A stretch of 64,000 nucleotides of DNA from Acetivibrio ethanolgignens (GCF_001461035.1 NZ_LNAM01000013.1:1-64000); one strand, 5' to 3'. Positions 50,336-59,616 are shown, counted from the stretch's first letter. The notes: generated from the sequence alone by a model not told the origin. Made by a program: numbers and translations.

Positions 50336-52624
50336 TCACGAATCCAAAAAGTCCTGTCCTTCCTTAAGCTTTAGACCCACAATCATTCTGCCCGTGTTTC
50401 TTCTCTGCTTTCTGAACCCTGCTTTTTCCAAAGCACCATAAAAATCAGAGGTACTGCGGACATATTCGCCCGTCTGCATACACGCAAAACGATACTGCTG
50501 ATAAAGGTCTCCTGACTTTTCCTCAAAGGCAGGGTCCACATCGCAGTGATCCTCAATGAACTGCCCAAGCCAGTCATTGGCCTCACGATAGCGGTCTATT
50601 GCAGCCTGTACCACCTTTGGCAAATCTGTATGGAAGTTCGCATCGATAGATTTCTTTGCACCTTCAATAATCCATTTCATGATGGCAGGACCTGCCTGGT
50701 CATACAGATAGTCTGCATAGTTCTTGATGTCGGACTTCCCGGTAATCTTTGCATTAAATGGAATGACGATAAGTCTTCTCCAAATACCATCATCATTGGC
50801 ACCCACCCTTGGAAGATGGTTTGTATAAAGCACGAGTGTATGCGAAGGCACGAAATGGAATGGATCCTTATACTTCTTCTCTGCCTGTATCTCATCAGTG
50901 GAGCAAAGCTGCTTTACGGTAGCAGTGTTTAATCTCACACCTTCTTCCATCTCGGATGCAATGATGAGACGCTTGCCTTTAAGCTCTGCCATTTCAGGCT
51001 TTACATTTCTCTTGCATCCCATCGTAAGAGCCTCTGCCGATATCTTTCCTGCATAGCTTCCAAGCACACGGAAGATGGTATTCCAAAAGGTAGACTTACC
51101 ATTGGCACCACCGCCATAGGCAATAATCATGTGTTCCTGGTACACCTTACCGATTGCAGCCATACCGACTGTCATCTGCACATACTCGATAAGTTCTTTA
51201 TCTGAACAAAAGAAGGTATCAAGTGCATCACTCCAAATCTGCTCTCCCTTATCTCCCGGCGAGCAATTCGTAATCTTCGTGATGAGGTCTTCTGGATTAT
51301 GTGGCAACTCTCCTGCCATTCCTTTTTCAAGGTCAAATGTGGCATATGGTGTATTAAGAAGATTAGGGTCTTTATCCAACTCCGACACATCAATGGCGAG
51401 CATTGGCTTTGCTGCATTCTGAAAATTAACGATGTTCTTGTAATTGCGATAACGCAGTACGAACTTCAAATAAGTCTGTGCGCCCATAAGAGCAAACAAC
51501 AGCCCCATCGAATTATCTGGCACAGCCTTTTCAAGCTGCTTACCACCCGACTTAACATTCTCTTCAGATACACCTGCACCGAGGAGTGCTTGTTCTGCAA
51601 TCTCCACCTGTTCTCTCGCATCAGCAAGCTGAAGGTCAAGAAAATCCTCTACCGCACCAAGTGCCATCTGTCTGTCCTCTCTCCAGCACTCACCATCAAA
51701 ACGAAGGTAATCGGTAGCTGTTGTGTATTTAAGTTCAGAACCATATTCCTTTGCGAGAACCTTTGCTTCTCCGATGTCCGAATAATCCTCTGGCTTTAAT
51801 CCGGCATCAAACTCTGCGTTGAATTCTTCTGGTGGAACATATCCCTCCTGACTCTGTATCTTCTTTGCAAATCCAACCGCACTATTCCATATGGTCTTAA
51901 GCTCTCTGTCATCAAGAGGCGGGTCACACTTTGCTGCTCTTTCAAGAAAGAGGTCATGTGCCTTGTCTGTGATTCCGAATTTCTTTAAGACCTTACCTGC
52001 GAACAAACTCAAAGTGTTATTTCTGCTGCCTTCGTGAATGACACCGCCACCAGTCTGGTACTCTTCCTTTTCCACTGCCTCTTCGATGTAATCATCCTCA
52101 TCGAGAGTTTCATCAATCTGAAGAAAGCCTTCATTCCAAATGATGTCATCAGCATCACAGGACGAACCGAAAAAGAATCTCGCAGCATCCATAGCGTTAT
52201 CATCAAGAAATGGAAACTTCTTCTGAATTGCTCTTTTTACTGCTGCATACATGGTCGAATCCTTGTATGGCTGACAAGGAAAATAAATATGCTGTCTTGG
52301 TTTTGCAGGCTTGCTTCCTTTAGGGAGCATATTGTGACGGCTTGGAACAATGACATGATCTACATCTGCAAGCATCTCCGATAACTTTTCCGCTGTTATA
52401 AATTCAGCCGGATTGTCGGTGTGGTCATTGTCGTTATCCATGAAGAAGCCGTTCGCCTCCATGAAATTTTCATTACTTCTGTAATTGTTTTTGTACTTTG
52501 CACAAACATGGTCCTTCTCGATAGCCTCAGCCATTTTCTCTTTGCTATCCACTACCACTTCATGCGGATATACACAGTTACTGGGAATGCCAGTACAATC
52601 TGCCGTATATAAAATAAGTTCCAT
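50336..52624 (-). CDS. Primase-helicase (AEP and D5-like SF3)
   Basis: This 762-residue protein probably primes and unwinds phage DNA. The N-terminal 230 residues resemble an archaeo-eukaryotic primase: FFMDNDND (acidic hhhDhD-type motif), a later SRHNMLPKG...QHIYFP segment and AARFFFGSS. A D5_N region (about 330-440) leads to an SF3 helicase: GGGANGKSTFWNTIFRVLG (Walker A near 520), LIIASEMEEG (Walker B) and TNHLPRVGANDDGIWRRLIVIPF. The C-terminus looks like a winged helix. Confidence 0.92.
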   Translation of the reverse strand: MELILYTADCTGIPSNCVYPHEVVVDSKEKMAEAIEKDHVCAKYKNNYRSNENFMEANGFFMDNDNDHTDNPAEFITAEKLSEMLADVDHVIVPSRHNMLPKGSKPAKPRQHIYFPCQPYKDSTMYAAVKRAIQKKFPFLDDNAMDAARFFFGSSCDADDIIWNEGFLQIDETLDEDDYIEEAVEKEEYQTGGGVIHEGSRNNTLSLFAGKVLKKFGITDKAHDLFLERAAKCDPPLDDRELKTIWNSAVGFAKKIQSQEGYVPPEEFNAEFDAGLKPEDYSDIGEAKVLAKEYGSELKYTTATDYLRFDGECWREDRQMALGAVEDFLDLQLADAREQVEIAEQALLGAGVSEENVKSGGKQLEKAVPDNSMGLLFALMGAQTYLKFVLRYRNYKNIVNFQNAAKPMLAIDVSELDKDPNLLNTPYATFDLEKGMAGELPHNPEDLITKITNCSPGDKGEQIWSDALDTFFCSDKELIEYVQMTVGMAAIGKVYQEHMIIAYGGGANGKSTFWNTIFRVLGSYAGKISAEALTMGCKRNVKPEMAELKGKRLIIASEMEEGVRLNTATVKQLCSTDEIQAEKKYKDPFHFVPSHTLVLYTNHLPRVGANDDGIWRRLIVIPFNAKITGKSDIKNYADYLYDQAGPAIMKWIIEGAKKSIDANFHTDLPKVVQAAIDRYREANDWLGQFIEDHCDVDPAFEEKSGDLYQQYRFACMQTGEYVRSTSDFYGALEKAGFRKQRRNTGRMIVGLKLKEGQDFLDS

Positions 52625-52627
52625 TGT

Positions 52628-53050
52628 TTAGTCCTCCTCGTCTTTGCTAACTTCCTGGCATTCTTCCGTAAAATAACGAATCTTCATTTTCTTCTGCTTG
52701 GCCTTATCAATCTCTGCTGCCATTCCACTAGAGATGTTCTTTCCGAATACCCATAGCTGTTCACATCTGCCGAGGAACACCATATCCATAAAAAGCGCCA
52801 AGTCTCTTTCTGTCTTTTCAGACATAAACTGTGGCAACAATAAATGTGGTGCTAATGGAACTGCACCCTGGTCTACAGCAAAACGGCTATAGTCTCTCGC
52901 CCTTTGTGTATTCCCTTCGATGTCTCCTGAAAATGGAGAACAGATATAAACAAGCGGTCTCCACTTGTGAAGTTCCTTCTCTATTTCATTTACAGCCATC
53001 TGTGGTACTGGATCGTAGTAGCCTTCCGAGTTGTATTTACTTATTCCCAT
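52628..53050 (-). CDS. Nucleoside deoxyribosyltransferase-like (DUF4406/DUF7768) protein
   Basis: This 140-residue protein has a Rossmann-like fold of the nucleoside 2-deoxyribosyltransferase superfamily: LVYICSPFSGDIEGNTQRARDYSRFAVDQGAVPLAPHLLLPQF...LGRCEQLWVFG...GMAAEIDKA. Such phage proteins may adjust nucleotide pools. It is the first gene of the leftward replication operon, downstream of the promoter-like element at 53094-53136, with GGAGAG before the ATG. Confidence 0.83.
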   Translation of the reverse strand: MGISKYNSEGYYDPVPQMAVNEIEKELHKWRPLVYICSPFSGDIEGNTQRARDYSRFAVDQGAVPLAPHLLLPQFMSEKTERDLALFMDMVFLGRCEQLWVFGKNISSGMAAEIDKAKQKKMKIRYFTEECQEVSKDEED

Positions 53051-53093
53051 AGGACTTCTCTCCTTTCCTCAATTAGTAAGAACCGATGGTCTT

Positions 53094-53136
53094 CCGACAG
53101 CTATGTATTGGAATGACCCAAAACTGCTAATTTCAG
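53094..53136 (-). promoter_or_regulatory. Phage promoter-like element, copy B
   Basis: On the minus strand TGAAATTAGCAGTTTT, 9 bases, then CAATACATA and GCTGTC. It faces the leftward replication operon that starts at 53050. Confidence 0.8.
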
Positions 53137-53194
53137 GAGAGAAAATAAAAATATTTTTTGAGCCGACAGAATTCTTTCCTTATAAAAAGAAAAA

Positions 53195-53237
53195 ATCAGT
53201 CTCGCCCCGGCAGATAAGTCCGTGGAGCAAGGCTGAT
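53195..53237. terminator. Bidirectional terminator between divergent operons
   Basis: ATCAG-CT-GC pairs with GC-AG-CTGAT around an inner CGG/CCG; A/T runs lie on both sides (ATTTTTTT to the right). It insulates the divergent phage promoters. Confidence 0.7.
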
Positions 53238-53248
53238 ATTTTTTTCTG

Positions 53249-53290
53249 TGAAATTAGCAGTTTTCCCCTTTTTCAATACATAACCCCTGA
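53249..53290 (+). promoter_or_regulatory. Phage promoter-like element, copy C
   Basis: TGAAATTAGCAGTTTT, 9 bases, then CAATACATA. The GCTGTC tail is replaced by ACCCCTG. It is the outer of two rightward copies. Confidence 0.75.
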
Positions 53291-53340
53291 AAGCTGATAG
53301 TGAAATTGCTACTGAAAAAAATTTTTTCAAAAAGTTTTCT

Positions 53341-53381
53341 CGAAATTAGCAGTTTTATCAATTTTCAATACATAGCTGTCA
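53341..53381 (+). promoter_or_regulatory. Phage promoter-like element, copy D
   Basis: GAAATTAGCAGTTTT, 9 bases, CAATACATA, GCTGTC, about 40 bases before the first rightward early gene. TTAGCA and TACATA lie 17 bases apart within it, consistent with a weak sigma-A promoter needing an activator. Confidence 0.8.
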
Positions 53382-53419
53382 GAAAGGGCAAGACCCATTC
53401 GGAAAGGAAGGTGCTGCAG

Positions 53420-53584
53420 ATGCAGAAAGAAATGAATGTATCTGATGAGTCTCTCGACCAGGAACTACCAGACGAGGAACTCATCGACACGCTGATAGCC
53501 ATAAGCGTGGTTTCAAAAAGACTGGCTCACAAGTTAAGAGTAATAAAGGAAAAAGGAGAACAAGAAGATGGATCACATGAATGA
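53420..53584 (+). CDS. Small acidic early phage protein
   Basis: This 54-residue protein (MQKEMNVSDESLDQELPDEELIDTLIAISVVSKRLAHKL) is acidic and helical. ATG 53420 has GGAAGG about 8 bases upstream and is the first rightward early gene after copy D. No function is recognised; phage early regulators of this size are common. It overlaps the next gene by 17 bases. Confidence 0.65.
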   Translation: MQKEMNVSDESLDQELPDEELIDTLIAISVVSKRLAHKLRVIKEKGEQEDGSHE

Positions 53585-53951
53585 GTTTTATGAACTTCTC
53601 GATGGCATCGTTGATTGCGCCGAGAAAATTGCAAAGCTTGGCAGACTCGTCAGAGAGTTCGTGCCACAGTTTGTTGAAGTAATCCCTCAGAAGCCTGTTG
53701 CTATTGAAGCAAAGGAAACCAAGAAGACAAAGGCTATCGAGGATAACACAAAGAAGGCTGCTCCGGCAAAGAAGGAAGAAGAACCTTCCTACACATTTGA
53801 AGATGTAAGGAAAGCATTCTCCGCCAAGTCACACGCCGGATTTACCACAGAGGTAAAAGCACTTATTTCAAAATATGGTGCGGCACGACTTTCTGATATT
53901 AAGGAATCTGACTACGCAGCTCTCATGGCTGACTTGGAGGTGATTGGATGA
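53568..53951 (+). CDS. Early phage protein with Lys-rich linker
   Basis: This 127-residue protein has an N-terminal helix (about 1-40), a Lys/Ala/Glu-rich linker (about 48-80) and a small C-terminal domain (YTFEDVRKAFSAKSHAGFTTEVKALISKYGAARLSDIKESDYAALMADLE) similar in style to domains found next to phage recombination genes. AAAGGAG precedes the ATG. The last bases overlap the DUF2800 gene. Function unknown. Confidence 0.7.
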   Translation: MDHMNEFYELLDGIVDCAEKIAKLGRLVREFVPQFVEVIPQKPVAIEAKETKKTKAIEDNTKKAAPAKKEEEPSYTFEDVRKAFSAKSHAGFTTEVKALISKYGAARLSDIKESDYAALMADLEVIG

Positions 53952-55090
53952 GTTCACACGCATTTCTCTCACCGTCAGCAAGCCATCGTTGGCTGAACTG
54001 TCCACCGAGTGCAAAACTGTGTGCTGCTCTTCCAGATCAGACAAGTCCTTATGCAGCACAGGGTACAGATGCTCACGAACTGTGTGCCTACCTTGTAGAG
54101 AAAGCATTAGGCAGAGATGTTAAAGACCCAACAGAATCGCTTTCCTACTACGATCCAGAAATGCAGACCTGTGCTGAAGGATATGCAGAATTTGTAATGC
54201 AGGAATATGAACTTGCAAAGCAGACCTGCCCGGACACAGATGTTCTTATTGAACAGAAGGTGGACTTTTCAAAATGGGTCGAAGGTGGAACCGGTACAGC
54301 CGACTGTATTCTTCTTTCAGATGGCACGGCAGAAATCATTGATTACAAGCACGGTCTTGGAGTCATGGTAAGTGCTGAATCTGAAGAGTTCGGTGGAAAC
54401 CCACAGCTTATGTGCTATGCCCTCGGTCTGATTGATATGTTTGATGGCATCTACAATATCGATACCATTCGCATGGCTATCTATCAGCCAAGAAGAGACA
54501 ACGTCAGTATCTGCCAGATGAGTAAGGATGACCTTATGAAATGGGCAGAAGAAACTCTCGCTCCTACCGCTATTCTCGCTACCAAAGGAGAAGGCGAGTT
54601 TAAGGCAGGTGACCACTGCCAGTTCTGTAAGGTAAAGGCAACCTGCAGAAAGAGAGCCGAGTACAACTTGGAAATGGCCAAGTACGATTTTGAAGTTCCT
54701 GCTACCCTTGAAGATCATGAAATCGAGGCAATTTTAATGAAGGTCGACCAGCTGACTTCATGGGCAGAGGATGTAAAGGAGTACGCACTTAACCAGGCAT
54801 TACAGGGGAAAGAGTATGAGCATTTCAAGGTTGTGGAAGGTCGCAGCAACAGAAAATACACAGACGAGAATGCTGTCGCATTTGCAGTCAAGGATGCAGG
54901 ATTTGATCCTTACGAGAAGAAACTTCTCGGCATCACAGCAATGACATCACTTCTTGGAAAGAAGAAGTTTGATGAACTGCTTGGTGGCTTAACTATGAAA
55001 CCACCCGGCAAACCAACTTTAGTTTCAAAGTCAGACAAGCGTCCGGCTATGAAAAATACAGCACAAGAGGATTTTAATGTTAAAGAGTAA
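53948..55090 (+). CDS. DUF2800 PD-(D/E)XK nuclease
   Basis: This 380-residue protein belongs to the DUF2800/RecB-nuclease-like family: SASHRWLNCPPSAKLC at the start, AAQGTDAHELCAYLVEK, CILLSDGTAEIIDYKHGLGVMV with the catalytic D and K, and a Cys cluster (CQFC...C) that may bind an Fe-S cluster. With the DUF2815 protein it probably serves phage recombination, as an exonuclease and ssDNA-binding pair. It overlaps both neighbours. Confidence 0.88.
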   Translation: MSSHAFLSPSASHRWLNCPPSAKLCAALPDQTSPYAAQGTDAHELCAYLVEKALGRDVKDPTESLSYYDPEMQTCAEGYAEFVMQEYELAKQTCPDTDVLIEQKVDFSKWVEGGTGTADCILLSDGTAEIIDYKHGLGVMVSAESEEFGGNPQLMCYALGLIDMFDGIYNIDTIRMAIYQPRRDNVSICQMSKDDLMKWAEETLAPTAILATKGEGEFKAGDHCQFCKVKATCRKRAEYNLEMAKYDFEVPATLEDHEIEAILMKVDQLTSWAEDVKEYALNQALQGKEYEHFKVVEGRSNRKYTDENAVAFAVKDAGFDPYEKKLLGITAMTSLLGKKKFDELLGGLTMKPPGKPTLVSKSDKRPAMKNTAQEDFNVKE

Positions 55091-55103
55091 AGGAGAAAAT
55101 ATC

Positions 55104-55667
55104 ATGGGAAATTTTAAGAATCCAACAAAAGTAATCACAGGTCCAAACACAACATTCAGCTACTTAAACTGCTTCGAGCCAAAGGCTATTCAGGGAGGCA
55201 CACCTAAGTATTCTGTATCACTTATCATTCCAAAGTCTGACACAAAGACTATCGAGAAGATTAAGGCTGCTATTCAGGCTGCATATGAGGAAGGTCAGTC
55301 TAAGCTTAAGGGCAACGGCAAGTCCGTACCTGCTCTCTCTGTTCTTAAGACACCACTTCGTGACGGTGACGAGGAGCGTCCTGATGATGAGGCATACAGA
55401 GACAGCTACTTCATCAATGCCAACTCTGGTACAGCACCTGGTATCGTTGATGCAGACTGCAACCCTATTCTCGACAGAAATGAGATGTATTCGGGTGTCA
55501 AGGGCAGAGCTTCAATCAACATCTATGCTTACAATGTAAACGGCAATCGTGGTATTGCGTGTGGTCTCAACAACCTTCAGAAGATTTCTGATGGCACACC
55601 TCTTGGTGGCAAGTCTCGTGCAGCTGATGACTTTGCTACAGAGGACGATGAGGACTTCTTAAACTAA
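55104..55667 (+). CDS. DUF2815 single-stranded DNA-binding protein
   Basis: This 187-residue protein starts MGNFKNPTKVITGPNTTFSYLNCFEPKAIQGGTPKYSVSLIIPKSDTKT, the typical DUF2815 beginning, and ends in an acidic DDFATEDDEDF tail like those of SSB proteins. It probably coats phage single strands during replication and recombination. ATG 55104 has AAAGGAG upstream. A strong hairpin follows. Confidence 0.88.
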   Translation: MGNFKNPTKVITGPNTTFSYLNCFEPKAIQGGTPKYSVSLIIPKSDTKTIEKIKAAIQAAYEEGQSKLKGNGKSVPALSVLKTPLRDGDEERPDDEAYRDSYFINANSGTAPGIVDADCNPILDRNEMYSGVKGRASINIYAYNVNGNRGIACGLNNLQKISDGTPLGGKSRAADDFATEDDEDFLN

Positions 55668-55709
55668 GCCTCTTTTTCTGGGATTAATACCCCTGAAACT
55701 TTCATAAGT

Positions 55710-55738
55710 GGGTGGTGGTAAATATTCTGCCACCACCC
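55710..55738 (+). terminator. Hairpin between DUF2815 and metK
   Basis: GGGTGGTGG (55710-55718) and CCACCACCC (55730-55738) form a perfect 9-bp stem with an 11-base loop, followed by AAAATTTATTTATT. It can act as a terminator or attenuator before metK. It does not match a SAM riboswitch. Confidence 0.65.
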
Positions 55739-55766
55739 AAAATTTATTTATTGGAGGAATTTTCAA

Positions 55767-56924
55767 ATGAGTAGAATTTATAGTTCAGAGCAGGTATCTC
55801 GTGGTCATGTAGATAAGATTTGCGACCAGATTGCAGATGCCATTGTTACAGATTGTTTGGCACACGATAAGGACAGCCGTGTTGCCATAGAAGTATTAAT
55901 CAAGAATGATACTGTTGTTATTGCAGGAGAAATCACAACCAAACACACTCCTGACTATGCAGCTCTTGTTATGGGAGTTATGGCTAAAATCGGAATCGAT
56001 AAACTTGGCTACTCTTCCATTGATGTCAGAGGACTTATCACAAAGCAGTCTCCTGATATTGCAATGGGTGTAGATAAAGGCGGTGCAGGTGATCAGGGCA
56101 TCATGTATGGCTATGCTACCAATGAAACAGCAGAGCTTCTCCCTATGCCTTTTGCTGTAGCGACAACATTCATTCAGAAACTTGAGGAACTGGACTGTCC
56201 AATGTTTATGCCGGATGCAAAAGCGCAAGTATCCTACGATTATGATACTGGGAAAATCACTACTTTCCTCTGCTCCGTTCAGCATGATGCTGATGCAGAT
56301 ATCAAGAGTGTCCGTAAAGTAATCAGAAGTCTCATGGTGCTTGTTGCATCAGAATATGGATTAAACACAGACTTCGAAATGCTCGTAAACCCAACAGGCA
56401 GATTTGTTATCGGTGGCTCAAAAGCTGACTGCGGTGTTACTGGAAGAAAACTCGCCTGCGATACCTATGGCGGAATTGCAAGAATCGGTGGAGGTGCTTT
56501 ATCTGGTAAGGATCCATCAAAGGTAGACCGTTCTGCAGCTTACATGGCTCGTAAGATTGCTGTTGATTTAGTTCGTGCCGGATACTGCGATAAGTGTGAA
56601 ATTCAGATTGCATATGCTATCGGAAAGGCAAAGCCTGTATCTGTTGTGGCAGAAACTTTCGGAACTGCGTATGTATGTCCTGAATGTATCGACAGATATA
56701 TCAAGGCAAATTATGACCTTACACCAAAGGGAATCATCAAAGCTCTTCATCTTCTTGATGTGGATTACAACCTCGTATCTTCTGGTGGCCACTTCGGTAA
56801 GGATATGCTTCCTTGGGAAATGGACGATGAGATGATTGATGATGTGTATGGCAATCACGAATTTGATCCTTTGGATTTTTCAGATGACGAAACACCTAAG
56901 AACAGAAAGAGAGATGTATTTTAA
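55767..56924 (+). CDS. metK: Phage-encoded S-adenosylmethionine synthetase
   Basis: This 385-residue enzyme makes SAM from ATP and methionine. Family motifs are seen: VSRGHVDKICDQIADAI (host enzymes usually have GHPDK), GITTKHTPD-like strand, GAGDQGIMYGYATNET (the ATP-binding loop), NPTGRFVIGGSKADCGVTGRKL, and GGGALSGKDPSKVDRSAAYMARKIA. All three domains are present and the length is normal, so it should be active. In the same operon lies DNA polymerase, and the phage also encodes two SAM-using DNA methyltransferases. Confidence 0.9.
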   Translation: MSRIYSSEQVSRGHVDKICDQIADAIVTDCLAHDKDSRVAIEVLIKNDTVVIAGEITTKHTPDYAALVMGVMAKIGIDKLGYSSIDVRGLITKQSPDIAMGVDKGGAGDQGIMYGYATNETAELLPMPFAVATTFIQKLEELDCPMFMPDAKAQVSYDYDTGKITTFLCSVQHDADADIKSVRKVIRSLMVLVASEYGLNTDFEMLVNPTGRFVIGGSKADCGVTGRKLACDTYGGIARIGGGALSGKDPSKVDRSAAYMARKIAVDLVRAGYCDKCEIQIAYAIGKAKPVSVVAETFGTAYVCPECIDRYIKANYDLTPKGIIKALHLLDVDYNLVSSGGHFGKDMLPWEMDDEMIDDVYGNHEFDPLDFSDDETPKNRKRDVF

Positions 56925-56925
56925 T

Positions 56926-58905
56926 ATGGAATCCTTATCAATCGACTTGGAAACATATTCTGATATTGACCTTAAGAAATGCGGCGTTTACAAATATGCT
57001 GAATCACCAAACTTTGAGATACTCCTCTTCGCTTATTCAGTGGACAATGGTCCTGTGCAGGTTATTGACCTTGCACAGGGCGAGGATATCCCTACAGAAA
57101 TTCTTGCAGCTTTGACGGATGAGACCATAACCAAATGGGCATACAACGCTTCCTTTGAACGCATCTGCTTGTCTGTATGGCTTAGAAGAAATCATCCTGA
57201 ATATTTTCAAAGCTACAGTATTTTAGAAGATACTGTCGGTGATTACCTTGACCCTAGTGCTTGGAAATGTTCACGCATCTGGGGAGCATACATGGGACTT
57301 CCATTATCACTTGAGGGTATCGGTGCCGTGCTTAAGTTGTCGGATCAGAAAATGAAAGAAGGCAAAGACTTAATTAAATATTTCTGCGTTCCTTGTAAGG
57401 CAACAAAAGTAAATGGTGGCCGAACAAGAAACCTTCCATCAGATGCCCCGGACAAATGGGATGTATTTAAGTCCTATAATAAAAGGGATGTTGAAGTTGA
57501 ACTCGCAATAAAAGAAAAGCTGTCAAAGTTTCCTGTTCCAGAATTTATCTGGGATGAATATCATCTCGACCAGGAAATCAATGACAGAGGCATTGGTGTT
57601 GATATGCAGCTTGTGGAAAATGCGATTGATATTGATTCCAAAACAAAGGACTACCTTATGAGCCGTCTTGTAACACTGACTGGTCTTGAAAATCCAAACA
57701 GTGTACAGCAAATGAAAACATGGCTCTCTGATTATGGAATCGAAACTGAAAGTCTTGATAAAAAGGCTGTAAAGGAACTGCTATCCGATGCTGATAAGAA
57801 AGTATCTGAAGTGCTTGAGTGCCGTCAGCAGCTTGCCAAATCATCTGTTAAAAAATACACTGCCATGCAGAATATGGCTTGTGATGATAATCGTGCAAGA
57901 GGGTGCTTTATGTTTTACGGTGCCAATCGTTCAGGCAGATGGGCAGGCAGAGGCATACAGCTGCAGAACCTTCCACAGAACCATATGTCAGATCTTGAAG
58001 AAGCAAGAAATCTTGTAAGAGATGGAAACTTTGAGGCGTTGGAATTATTATATGACAATGTTCCGGGAGTTCTCTCTGAACTCATAAGAACTGCATTTGT
58101 TCCAAAGCCGGGATACAAATACATTGTAGCCGACTTCTCTGCTATCGAAGCAAGGGTGCTTTCGTTCCTCGCAGGTGAACAATGGCGTATCGATGTATTC
58201 AAGGAAGGCAAAGATATCTACTGCGCTAGTGCCAGTCAGATGTTCAAAGTTCCCGTTGAAAAACACGGTGTTAACAGCCACCTTCGTCAAAAAGGTAAAA
58301 TTGCAGAATTAGCACTTGGCTATGGTGGTTCAGTCGGCGCACTCACATCAATGGGTGCAATCGAAATGGGACTTGCTGAAGAAGAACTTCAACCACTTGT
58401 AAATGCATGGAGGGACTCCAACCAGAACATCACAAATCTGTGGTGGTCAGTTGATAGTGCAGTCAAGCAGGCTGTCATATATAAATCTGCTGCCGAGACC
58501 CACGGACTCAAGTTCTATTACAAAAGTGGTATGCTCTTCATCGACTTACCATCCGGCAGAAAGCTCTGCTATGTAAAACCTCGAATGGGTGTGAATCAGT
58601 TCGGTTCTGATTCTGTTACCTACGAAGGTATCAACAATAATAAATGGACTCGCATAGAAAGTTACGGTCCAAAATTTGTCGAGAACATCGTACAGGCTAT
58701 CAGCCGTGACATTCTAACCTATGCTATGAGAACACTATCCCACTGCTTTATCTGTGGTCATGTTCATGATGAACTGATTATCGAATGTAGTAAGGATGTT
58801 TCGCTTGAAGCAATATGTGAACAGATGGGAAGAACACCACCTTGGATCAAAGGACTTCTTCTTCGAGCAGATGGTTACGAATGTGATTTTTATAAGAAAG
58901 ATTAA
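56926..58905 (+). CDS. Family A DNA polymerase with 3'-5' exonuclease
   Basis: This 659-residue polymerase starts MESLSIDLETYSDIDLKKCG with the exonuclease DxE motif. Polymerase motif A VADFSAIEARVLSFLAGE, motif B RQKGKIAELALGYGGSVGAL and motif C CGHVHDELIIE are intact, the last two Asp/Glu residues being catalytic. ATG 56926 follows the metK stop by one base; the frame is open upstream but only inside metK. It replicates phage DNA with the primase-helicase. Confidence 0.94.
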   Translation: MESLSIDLETYSDIDLKKCGVYKYAESPNFEILLFAYSVDNGPVQVIDLAQGEDIPTEILAALTDETITKWAYNASFERICLSVWLRRNHPEYFQSYSILEDTVGDYLDPSAWKCSRIWGAYMGLPLSLEGIGAVLKLSDQKMKEGKDLIKYFCVPCKATKVNGGRTRNLPSDAPDKWDVFKSYNKRDVEVELAIKEKLSKFPVPEFIWDEYHLDQEINDRGIGVDMQLVENAIDIDSKTKDYLMSRLVTLTGLENPNSVQQMKTWLSDYGIETESLDKKAVKELLSDADKKVSEVLECRQQLAKSSVKKYTAMQNMACDDNRARGCFMFYGANRSGRWAGRGIQLQNLPQNHMSDLEEARNLVRDGNFEALELLYDNVPGVLSELIRTAFVPKPGYKYIVADFSAIEARVLSFLAGEQWRIDVFKEGKDIYCASASQMFKVPVEKHGVNSHLRQKGKIAELALGYGGSVGALTSMGAIEMGLAEEELQPLVNAWRDSNQNITNLWWSVDSAVKQAVIYKSAAETHGLKFYYKSGMLFIDLPSGRKLCYVKPRMGVNQFGSDSVTYEGINNNKWTRIESYGPKFVENIVQAISRDILTYAMRTLSHCFICGHVHDELIIECSKDVSLEAICEQMGRTPPWIKGLLLRADGYECDFYKKD

Positions 58906-58949
58906 AATATGGCACCATAGGGATGCGCTCTTCCCTACTGTGCCATATT
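58906..58949. terminator. Bidirectional terminator at the end of the early operon
   Basis: AATATGGCAC-CATAGGG and CCCTACTG-TGCCATATT form a long near-perfect stem with a 10-base loop. It separates the rightward polymerase from the leftward 58952-59596 gene. Confidence 0.85.
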
Positions 58950-58951
58950 CA

Positions 58952-59596
58952 TTATCTGTACATCTTTACAATCTTATCAAGTAACTGTAATGCCTCTTCA
59001 CGATATACATCATTGTACTGATTCTTGTAACAAGTAAGACTTCCAACATTGAAATTTGCAAGTCCGTCACTCAAGATGCGTTCTGCCTCTTGGCGGACTC
59101 TATTAGCTGGATTCATGCTAAGTCTCATTTTGCTGTAGAACTCCTCACCCTTAATACCTGTGTGAAGAAGTAATACTGCATATCCGATTTTAGGTGATTT
59201 ATCAATTAAAGATACCACCAACTCCACAAAAGTGTTCAAAGCCTCATCAAGCTCTGCTCTTTCCATGTATTCATCTTCAACTGAACGGCTTGTCCCCATT
59301 GCCATACCATACTCATCTTCCATAGCATTCATTGACACGGAGTTTGGTACATCATAATGTCCAAGTTCCTCATTCTGAACTAAAGTAAGAGCCGATGTTC
59401 CTCTCTTTGCCCATTCTTCTGGTACAGCCTTGTAAATTACCTTAAAGTTTCTACCACCTACTGTTAATGTCTTGATGCATTCTCTGTTAGTGCAGTTCTC
59501 ATCATCAAGCTCTGTGTACTCGAAAGGAATCATAACCTCTCCAGGCTTGATGTCCTCTCCATTAAAATTCTTCTTAAAATCAATTTTTTCTCTCAT
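58952..59596 (-). CDS. Conserved mobile-element protein of unknown function
   Basis: This 214-residue acidic helical protein (MREKIDFKKNFNGEDIKPGEVMIPFEYTELDDENC...) has a central region rich in Glu and a repeated helix pattern (LSMNPANRVRQEAERILSDGLANF). Similar proteins occur in plasmids and integrative elements of Clostridia, with no function known to me. GGAG precedes the ATG. Its 5' leader begins with a 100-nt element that could fold strongly. Confidence 0.65.
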   Translation of the reverse strand: MREKIDFKKNFNGEDIKPGEVMIPFEYTELDDENCTNRECIKTLTVGGRNFKVIYKAVPEEWAKRGTSALTLVQNEELGHYDVPNSVSMNAMEDEYGMAMGTSRSVEDEYMERAELDEALNTFVELVVSLIDKSPKIGYAVLLLHTGIKGEEFYSKMRLSMNPANRVRQEAERILSDGLANFNVGSLTCYKNQYNDVYREEALQLLDKIVKMYR

Positions 59597-59616
59597 AGTC
59601 GTTTCTCCATTTCTGA

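Noticed and set aside
55668-55766. SAM riboswitch before metK
   Set aside because: Only a simple GGGTGGTGG hairpin is present; the conserved SAM-I/II/III core is missing.
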